The notes beneath the pieces were generated by a model. That model was not told where the DNA came from. It saw nothing but the letters and a program-made list of their open reading frames with translations, and did not search any database. A DNA stretch of 64,000 bases. Source: Conus ventricosus. Its lineage: Eukaryota; Mollusca; Gastropoda; Neogastropoda; Conidae. Where the stretch lies: positions 60,407,134 to 60,471,133 of the forward strand of contig CM031620.1 of NCBI GenBank assembly GCA_018398815.1. Direction: 5' to 3'. This document shows positions 56,766-64,000 of the stretch, one piece after another. The position numbers and the translations under genes were made by a program. Position 1 is the first letter of the stretch; each line of letters begins with the position of its first letter.

Positions 56766-57268
56766 GCGCGCGCTCGCGCTACCTTACAAGAGAAGGAAAA
56801 ACGTTCTTCCTTAAATGTGAGAAGTCTTTCTTCTACAGTAGTTTGAACAATCCACTGCCATGCACTTGCACAGAAGAAGTTGAGTGAGATAGAGAGAGAC
56901 AGAGACAAAGAGAGACAGAGAAAAGAGAGAGTCCTCTCTCTTCCGATCAATACACACAAAGGGAATAAACATTCAAGACACACGCGCCCAGTATACATGT
57001 GCGAGAAGGAGCTGAAAATATCTTGTACATGTTACGGAGCTACAAAGATACGAGAGTGACGGGGAGGTAAAGGTGGAAGAGGAGGGAAGGCCGAGTGAGA
57101 AAAGGGCAGAAGGTGTGTGTGTGGGAGGGGGAGGGGGGGATGGGGCGCGAGGGACATGTTCAGAGAAGGACAGAGAAAAAGGCTAATGTGTGCATGGTAT
57201 ATTGGGAAAAACAAACAAAACTAAAACCAAAAATACCGCATATGAAGTGGCTATAAAGACATGATACG

Positions 57269-57271
57269 TGT

Positions 57272-57318
<47 letters not shown>

Positions 57319-57430
57319 CGCGCGTGCGTTGCGTGCGTGCGTGCTGTGGTGCGCGGTGCGTTCGCGCGCGCGCTGTCTCATTGTGTGTGCGTGCGTGTTT
57401 GTGTGTGTGGGTGTTGTGTGTGTGTGTTGT
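57269..57430. repeat. GT / GTGC microsatellite
   Basis: (GT)n at 57,273-57,315 with GCGT and CGCG tracts to 57,385 and GT again to 57,428. Confidence 0.95.
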
Positions 57431-57579
57431 GATGATTAGTTGTTTTTAAGGGGAGACTAAGTGGTAGAAATGATGACAATGACGCCGGTGATGATGACGA
57501 CGATGATGTCTGCGATACAGATAATGGAAAAGACCGGACGACGACGAACGATAATGACGTCGACGAACATGATGATGGT

Positions 57580-57586
57580 GTGTTGT

Positions 57587-57621
<35 letters not shown>

Positions 57622-57735
57622 TCGACGACTATGATGATGATGTCGACGACTATGATGATGATGTCGACGACTATGGTGATGATGATGACAACGACGACGA
57701 CAATTACAACGGCGATGATGATGACGATGGCGACT
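57580..57735. repeat. GAT trinucleotide and 24-bp GAT/TCGACGACTAT repeat
   Basis: (GAT)n to 57,620, then three copies of a unit containing GTCGACGACTATGATGATGAT, then GAC/GAT triplets. It lies directly upstream of the transmembrane exon. Methionine- or aspartate-rich ORFs here are artefacts. Confidence 0.9.
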
Positions 57736-57775
57736 GAGGCACTGACGTTGATGTGGACGATGTGGCTGTGGGCAG

Positions 57776-57863
57776 CTCGTGGTACCAGCCCATGGATGTA
57801 TGCGGTGATCGGCGTGCTGACGGTCTTCATCATCGCCATCGCCGCCGCTCTCTACAACATGTG
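57776..57863 (+). CDS. Candidate transmembrane exon of the membrane protein
   Basis: Between GTGGCTGTGGGCAG (acceptor ending 57,775, with a weak pyrimidine tract) and a strong donor ATGTG/GTGAGC (57,864). Reading in phase 1 gives RGTSPWMYAVIGVLTVFI then IAIAAALYNM, an uninterrupted hydrophobic helix of about 20 residues. The 88-nt exon starts in phase 1, as the 41,028-41,240 exon ends, and leaves in phase 2. The weak acceptor is the main doubt. Confidence 0.55.
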
Positions 57864-58079
57864 GTGAGCTCCCCACCATTGCTCATTGCTCTTTATCCTA
57901 CTGCCATTTGCAGCGGCCTGTAAAAGTATCTATCTCAGTATCTTCATAACTATCTAGGGTTTTTTTTTATTTCTCTGGCTGTCTTCTTATTTATGTGTGT
58001 ATCTGTCTGTAAATATTTCTGTCTCTGCGTCTGTCTTTGTTTCAACATTCGTAGATAGGTAGACAGACAGACAGACAGA
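57864..58079. other. Intron sequence, no other feature
   Basis: Follows the GTGAGC donor. Unremarkable sequence with a T-run, leading to the AGAC, CCATA and TATG repeats. Confidence 0.4.
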
Positions 58080-58535
58080 CAGACAATACCATACCATACC
58101 ATACCATACCATACCATACCATACCATACCATAACGTACGTACATACATACATGCGTGCATACATACACGTACGTACGTATGTATGTATGTATGTATGTA
58201 TGTATGTATGTATGTATGTATGTATGTATGTATGTATGTATGTATGTATGTATGTATGTATGTATGTATGTATGTATGTATGTATGTATGTATGTATGTA
58301 TGTATGTATGTACATCCATGCGTGCATACTACACGCATGCATACAACGCACATACATGCGTGCGTACATACATACTTACATACATACTTAACATACATAC
58401 TTAACATACATACTTACATACATACATACATACACACATACATACATACATACATACATACATACATACATACATACTTAACATACATACTTAACATACA
58501 TACTATACATACATACATACATACATACATTGATT
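58062..58535. repeat. CAGA, CCATA, TATG and CATA microsatellites forming an inverted pair
   Basis: (AGAC)n, then (CATAC)n at 58,086-58,132, (TATG)n at about 58,168-58,312, a 60-bp spacer, and (CATA)n at about 58,374-58,530 with CTTAA interruptions. The TATG and CATA tracts are complementary, so a long imperfect hairpin or cruciform is possible. Tyr/Met/Val and Ile/His/Thr ORFs are artefacts. Confidence 0.97.
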
Positions 58536-58574
58536 AAGAGAGAGGGTGGGAGAAAGAGAAGGACTCCAGACTCG

Positions 58575-58640
58575 AGATGATTTACTCACGTTTTAGGCCA
58601 TAGCCCTCGTGAAGGGGCGTGCGAGAAAATTACAGTCATC
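58575..58640 (-). repeat. LINE 3'-tail-like segment
   Basis: Minus strand CACGCCCCTTCACGAGGGCT then ATGGCCTAAAACGTGAGTAA, similar to the tails near 14.69, 19.28 and 21.60 kb. Only the tail is present, next to GA-rich sequence. Confidence 0.45.
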
Positions 58641-59907
58641 TTGGCACTTGAGCAACTGCACGGAAACATAGAGAAAGAGGAGGGAGAGAGAGAGTGGGAG
58701 AGAGGGAGAGGGGGAAAGAGAGAGAGAGGGAGAGAGAGAAAGGGGAGGGAGGGAGAGAGAGCGAGAGAGAATCAACAATCTTTATCCAGTTCAAAGGCTG
58801 GCAGGAAAGGACGCTTTGATTTTTGAAACAGTGGATTTCCGAAGGGTCCATCAGCTGACTGAATAGGTAATCAGACGGCTGTACGTACGTAAGTGGTTGG
58901 CTTTCAAACGTCCCATCGTTAGAGTGCGACAGATGACTACCATGAAGTTGGGGGGGGGGGGGGCAACATTTTATTCTTTTCACCCACCATCCCACTTCCC
59001 TCCCTCCCTCGCCTCCTCGACATTCGCCCAACACGTCAACGCGCTGTCCGTTCCCACCCCCCTTCCCCATCCCCATCACTCTCATTCCTCTTTTATCTTC
59101 ATCTTTTCTTCTCCTCCTCCTGTGTTATCATCACGATCATGATCATGTACATCATCATCATCATCATCATCATAATTATCTTCATCATCATTAGTAGCAG
59201 TAGCAACAGCAGCAGCAGCTGCTGCTGCTGCTAGTTACCACCCATTCAACATCAAGAGCTTCAGCATCTTCTCTTTGCTCCACCTCCACTCCCTTCTCCC
59301 CCTTTCTCTTCCTCCTCCTCCTCCTCCTCTCCTCTTCTCCTTTCCCTGCTTCTCCTCCACTTCCACATCCTCCTCCTTACAGTTTTAATCTTCTTTCGTC
59401 CCCTCGCATTCCTATCACCTCCCCTCAAATCCATACCCCCCCCCCCCCACCCCCATCACCTTGACCATTCCATTTTAACTTCTACTTCTTCTTCTTCTTC
59501 TTCTTCTTCTACCTCATGATTGCCATACAGTTCACTGACGTCTATTGTCACTGGTACCAGAATGCTCTGTCTTGCTTTTCCAAAGCTCTTTTCGTCCTTC
59601 TGTGAAGTCCCATCATAGGTCTTCACAAAGTTGCCTCCCCTCTCATACAGCTGCCCAAGAGTCAAATAACAAAGAGAAAAAGAACCGAACCGAAAAGACA
59701 GAGAACAGAAAGAGAAAAAAAGACGGCCTGGATGTGTGTGGGGGGGGGGGGGCGGATAGAGAGGAGACAAGTTGAGAGAAAATTTGAAAGAGTGAAATTA
59801 AGGAACAAAAACGCAAACGACATGTATTAACAAAAAGGGAAACGAAATGAAGGAAGAAGAACGCAACCTGTACATGGATCAATCGAACATTTTTTTTCCC
59901 CTTGCAG
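58641..59907. other. Intron; GA, CT and triplet repeats
   Basis: GA-rich DNA (58,675-58,770), CAT (59,150-59,172), AGC/GCT palindromic triplets (59,205-59,232), CTC and TTC tracts (59,310-59,510), and C- and G-runs. Ends in a clear acceptor, TTTTTTTTCCCCTTGCAG (ending 59,907). Confidence 0.55.
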
Positions 59908-61780
59908 CGAGCTATTCCGAACCGGTCCACGTCCACGCAGGAAGGCGGCGGCAGCGGCAGCAGCAGCAGCAGCAGCAGCAGCCAAGACTGGAACCGCCAC
60001 CCACAAACACCACTGTCCATCTCCACGGCACAGCAGGACCCGCGGTGCCCCTCACCACCACCCTGCCCCAAATCACCGCCCACCATGCTGCAGACCTACC
60101 CCCATCCCTCCATGCACCGAGCCCACCCGCTGATCCCCGGTCAAGAAGCCACGTACCAGAATGTGACGTCAGCCAACCTAACCACGTCACTGGACAGTCC
60201 CGCCCAAGCCCCGGAAAGCGGAGGTGACCTGGAGGCGGGGAGAGACGGAGGGGCCCTGGAGCAGACGGTGAAGAAACAGTGTGCCGGGGAGGAGAGCGAG
60301 CACTTGCTGCCCCACCCGCCTTTTCCCCGTGCCCCCTCCCCCACCCCACCCGGCGCAGTTCGCCTGTGCGGGCCAGACTTCCGGTCTGCCTCGTTCTCAC
60401 AACAGGCGCTATCCGGCGTGGGAGGCGCGCAGTGCCGGGCCTGACCCGGGCCGACGGAGATCCGGTTGTTTTCGGCGTGTTTTTTCCGGAGGTCGGAGAG
60501 TGCACGAGGAGGAGGAGGAGGACGAAGAGGAGGAGAGTGAGGTACGGTTCCGACAGAAGCTGTACACCCACACCAGGAGTTCCTCCTCGGAGCGGGGTGG
60601 GGATGAGTGGGGCGGGGGGTTGTATAAAACGCGGGTGGAGGTGCACGCCAAATCGACGTTGCCTGGGGACGTCCACTTCCAGGCGTTGCCTTCACTGGGA
60701 GTGTATTCTGCTGGCCTGCAGTCCCAACGAACGGTGGCTGGTCAATCGGAAGACATCTATTCCAAGACGTTGCCCTCCACGCACTCAAAAGCAGCCACGC
60801 CCAAAAGTTGTCCCCTTCCTCACCCTCGCATCCTGCAGACTGCACGCTGGCGGCACGGCCCGCCGCCTTGTGGCCCCGGCACCAGAGATACCCGGAGTGG
60901 GCGGGGGACCTGCCCGTCGAGGGTGACGCGTCTCCAGCCTCCTCCACCAACCCTCCCCTTCCTCACCCCCAGCCTACAGCGTTCACGCACCCTTCCCCCA
61001 ACACTCCCACACACATATCAGGAAGGGAGAGGGGGGCGGAGGGGGGCAGGTTCCTCCCGGCCGTGGCCGAGGACTCGCACGCAGAGGCCGACACCGGTTC
61101 CATCTCCTCATCGATGTCGCAGCCATCCCTGAGCGACACAGTACCGGCAGATCTCCAGGACACCGTCGCAGCTGCTGACTTTGCTGCTCAAGACGACAGA
61201 CCGGTCGGGGGGCTGGTGGGCTTCAAGGCGGACACGGCGAACCTTCAGGTGACAGAGGCGAAGGGGTGGGGGGATCGGGAAGCGCCCTACACGGACCCCA
61301 GGGTTCTGCAGCTGACAGGGGCCAAAGACTGGTCCGTTGACTCGGGCAGGTCCACGATGCCCAACTCCAGGAACGACTCCCTGGACAACCCACCCAGGCG
61401 CCCCAGCCTTCACCGCCGATCCCGCCGCCTTCAACAGCAGACCGCGCCACCCCGGAGCGGTCACCTGGTCTTCTTTGCGTGAGAGTCCCCGCTCCTTCCG
61501 ACCCATCGCTGAGCAGAGCCGCGCCGGCAGAAAGCCCTCGGTGCCGCTCAACGTCCCCGCCACGGGAAGCAGGACTAGCGCCCAGCCCGGCTCCGGGGCT
61601 GGGACCCCGCGGCAGCCCAGTCGCCTGACCCCGGTGCGTGACTCGCCTTCCCCGGGCGGCGGCAGTTTGTGCGAGTCGTGTCGCAAGGTGATGGGTCAGT
61701 CGGACGTGTCCTGCACCTCGGGTACTCCGGAGTCCGTGTCGGAGGTTTCGGAGCGAAGCGGCATAGAGACCACCGTGTGA
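59908..61780 (+). CDS. Terminal coding exon: cytoplasmic tail with C-terminal PDZ ligand
   Basis: A GC-rich terminal exon of 1.87 kb, open in a chain of overlapping frames. Frame 1 is used at 59,908-60,444, frame 2 to about 60,840, frame 1 to about 61,450 and frame 2 to the stop at 61,778-61,780. Features include a CAG tract (59,957-59,982; Ser, Gln or Ala by frame), QEATYQNVTSANLTTSLDSP, an acidic HEEEEEDEEEESEVRF (60,502-60,549), RQKLYTHTRSSSSE, SIYSKTL-like Ser/Thr/Tyr-rich segments, AEADTGSISSSMSQPSLSDT (about 61,085-61,145), DSLDNPPRRPSLHRR and the end SERSGIETTV. ETTV fits a class I PDZ-binding motif. The junction with the transmembrane exon (phase 2) would give ELFRTGPRPRRK, a basic juxtamembrane stretch, but that needs another frame change near the CAG tract. 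Frameshifts are either sequencing indels or decay. Family not recognised. Confidence 0.7.
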
Positions 61781-62000
61781 CCTTGCTCAGTGGCTGGCTG
61801 GCTGGCTTGTTGGTTTACATGCTGACTTGTTGATTGGTATGGTAGCGATGTGTTCTGCGTCTGTTTCATGTTATTTTAATCTGGAAGACCTAGATTAAAG
61901 CTATCTGACCATTAACGTCATTCTTATCTTTATGGATTGGTATATTTTCTTCCTTTGATATCTTTTATTTATTTATTTATTCATTTATTTAGTTATGTAT
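61781..62000 (+). other. 3' untranslated region of the membrane-protein gene
   Basis: Follows the TGA stop. A candidate polyadenylation hexamer ATTAAA lies at 61,894-61,899. No further coding is visible downstream. Confidence 0.5.
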
Positions 62001-63775
62001 TTATTCATACATTTTTTTTAATTCACTCGTTTGTTTGGGTTTTTTCCTTTTTTGGTCTTAGAGTTCTTTTTTTTTTTAATTCCAGGGCGGTGTGGTGCAG
62101 ACATTATGTGGATTGCTTTGTTATGGACGGCCTTATGGGTGGTCAGTTCGTCGACCGACTGCGTTCTTTTTGTTTGTGATGTAGTTTTTATTAGAAATGG
62201 TCCTCTACGGATAGCCATTCTGCGAATCGCTCAAAATATGGATAAGCAATTTTACAAAAAAAGTACCGTTAAGGATGATTTTTTTTTTTCAGTTGTAATG
62301 TAGTGCCATTTTTGTCTGGGATTCCTTTATGAGCGGAGACTTTACAGGCATGGCTTATAAACAAAGCTTCTGTTTATATCTAGAAGTGAGAGAGTACATG
62401 GGTATTCTTTATTTCATTCACATTGTAATTTTCTTCCTTCTGTCCTATGTGGCCCTTTGCGGTCGGCTGGGCTATAAGCAACATTATCTTATCTTATCCT
62501 TCTGTCCTTCATTTTGTCTCTTTTTCTGTCCAAGTCTCTGTGTCTGCGTTTCTGTCTGTCCCTCTCACCTTCTCCCCCTCCCCCCTCCCCTCCACCATCT
62601 GTGTGTGTGTGGGGGGCGCGCGCGCGCGCGTGCGCGTGTGTGTTTGTGTGTGTGGGCGTGCGTAATAGGTCAGTGTATTCTTCAATCAATCCATCAGTCA
62701 ATCAGTAAATCTTTGTTAAAAGAGTTGTGCATTCTCACACAGATTTTCCCGCCAGTATTTATCCCCCTCTTCTTTCTCCTGTCTCCCTGTGTTTCGTTGC
62801 TTGTGTGTAGTGATGGATGCTGTGCTAGAGGTTAAAGCGTTCGTGGGAATTATGCGTTACCTGACAACCGTTTTTTGAATCTGCTTGCTTACATCTGCTG
62901 ACTCTTCTTGTTTTATTGCTGTTATCCTTGTTGACAACATTGTTGATGTGCAAGATTACGTTATGGTGATTGTCTTTGTTACTCAAAGGAGACACAAGAG
63001 GGGAGATAGAGAGAGAGAAAGGAGGGAGGGAGGGGGAGAGAGAGAGTGTGGTGTGTGTGTGTGAAGGGGAGGGCACATGAATGAAAGGTGGGTGATATGC
63101 ATAGGTATGTATAGATGTACGTGCGTGCACATGTGGGCACGGAACTGTGGGAGTAAAACAGTGAATATACATGCGTGTGCGAGTATGTGTGTGGTTGTGA
63201 GGTGAGCGTGGATGTCGGTTTCAGGCCACGAGCAAGCAAGTTCCAAAGCGAACGAAAGAACGAAATTTTCGTGAATGCAGACCATAATGTACGGTCCAAA
63301 GCCGAAAGCGTCCCGTCACTCAACCGACCTTCCACAACTAGCTCCGTACATAGCGACACTGTGTCGCTATGAACACAGAAAAGGATTCAGTGTCCTCCCA
63401 CCCAGAACCAACATGCCTGAAAGATTGAAGGTCCCATCGCATGATTTGCCCCCGAGGGTACTGAACCGCCACTGTCTCAGGGACACGGCACGATGGGACA
63501 GGGGAGCTCACCCCCTTTCTGTCCGCCCGCCTTCACTCTTCCTGGACTTCCCTGGATGGAGGACAGAGACGGTGTCAGGCCCGAAAACCCACGTGAGTCT
63601 GGTTCTAACCCACGACCCCCCAAGTCTGGTTCTATCTTAAACCCACGGCCGTCAACTCCACAGACAAACTCTGATCATGTGACTGCGGGCATGTCTTAGT
63701 TCACATATCGTTATCATCACACAGAAATGGAAACCTTCCACTTTTGCAGAGATCAGGTTGACCCCCCCCCCCCCT

Positions 63776-63815
<40 letters not shown>

Positions 63816-64000
63816 TCTGTTCTGTTCTACTTACTTCCCCTGCCACCAGGTATGTTTTCAACGCCGTCTGTTGGTCTGTCTGTCCGTTTGGCTAAACGCC
63901 ACAGTTGATCGAAATCCCTATCTGTTATCTTTCTTGAACAGCCATTGGAATGGTAATGACTTAATGCTACGAAAAGAAGGGAGAGGGTGTATTCTTAATT
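62001..64000. other. No gene seen
   Basis: AT-rich then mixed DNA with TGTG/CGCG tracts (62,599-62,660), GA-rich tracts (63,000-63,050), a C-run and (CT)n (63,760-63,812). A segment near 63,540-63,630 shares CGGGCC/AAAACCCACGTGAG-type words with the 50.7-51.1 kb SINE and may be a very decayed relative. ORFs have no motif. Confidence 0.45.
63349..63371. repeat. 11-bp palindrome, one-base spacer
   Basis: CATAGCGACAC, T, GTGTCGCTATG: two perfect 11-bp arms. Confidence 0.95.

Noticed and set aside
63500..63700. SINE copy on the minus strand
   Set aside because: Only short shared words with the 50.7-51.1 kb SINE are visible and no A- or B-box could be placed with confidence.

Overview
The window looks like non-model animal DNA, most likely from a mollusc and probably a marine snail. 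It is dominated by microsatellites, minisatellites and broken retroelements. There are no bacterial operons, rRNA genes or intact free-standing tRNA genes. The snail guess is an inference: it rests on tRNA-headed SINEs whose bodies resemble, from memory, those common in gastropods, and on the mix of GIY-YIG Penelope-like, RTE-like and Tx1/L1-like retroelements.

Layout. 0-2.4 kb: CT-, CA- and AT-rich simple repeats, including a three-copy 190-220 bp unit. 2.43-5.35 kb: a 2.9-kb array of a 26-bp unit. 5.6-13.4 kb: short tandem repeats (65, 83, 71 and 81 bp), a long ATC/CAT block, and an old 1.5-kb-spaced tandem duplication (7.3-8.1 and 8.8-9.5 kb). 13.6-18.9 kb: unrecognised minus-strand ORFs, two minus-strand LINE fragments and a SINE. 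19.2-22.1 kb: a duplicated LINE-tail-like block flanking a C-rich satellite, a 28-bp array and a tRNA-like SINE head. 22.5-25.5 kb: two decayed LINE pieces on opposite strands. 26.1-33.1 kb: a second, 7-kb C-rich satellite array. 33.2-36.2 kb: another tRNA-like head, a 53-bp minisatellite and a perfect 28-bp hairpin. 36.9-41.0 kb: a 48-bp repeat array broken by Penelope-like DNA, including one almost complete GIY-YIG Penelope-like element. 41.6-45.85 kb: a long minus-strand Tx1/L1-type LINE. 47.2-48.3 kb: unrecognised minus-strand ORFs. 48.6-49.7 and 56.0-56.65 kb: two copies of an unclassified dispersed repeat. 50.7-51.1 kb: a SINE. 51.75-53.04 kb: a candidate solo LTR inside a CA microsatellite. 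53.6-55.55 kb: a 5'-truncated RTE-like LINE.

The only convincing host gene runs left to right and ends at 61,780. Three candidate exons (41,028-41,240; 57,776-57,863; 59,908-61,780) are compatible in splice phase. They would encode a cysteine-containing, N-glycosylatable extracellular segment, one transmembrane helix, and a long disordered cytoplasmic tail of about 620 residues ending in ETTV, a class I PDZ-binding signature. The 5' exons are not identified. The tail reads through only with several one-base frame changes. Since every long ORF here is broken in the same way and homopolymer runs are abundant, uncorrected sequencing indels are as likely as true decay. Most of the remaining ORFs in the window are translations of simple repeats and are not genes.
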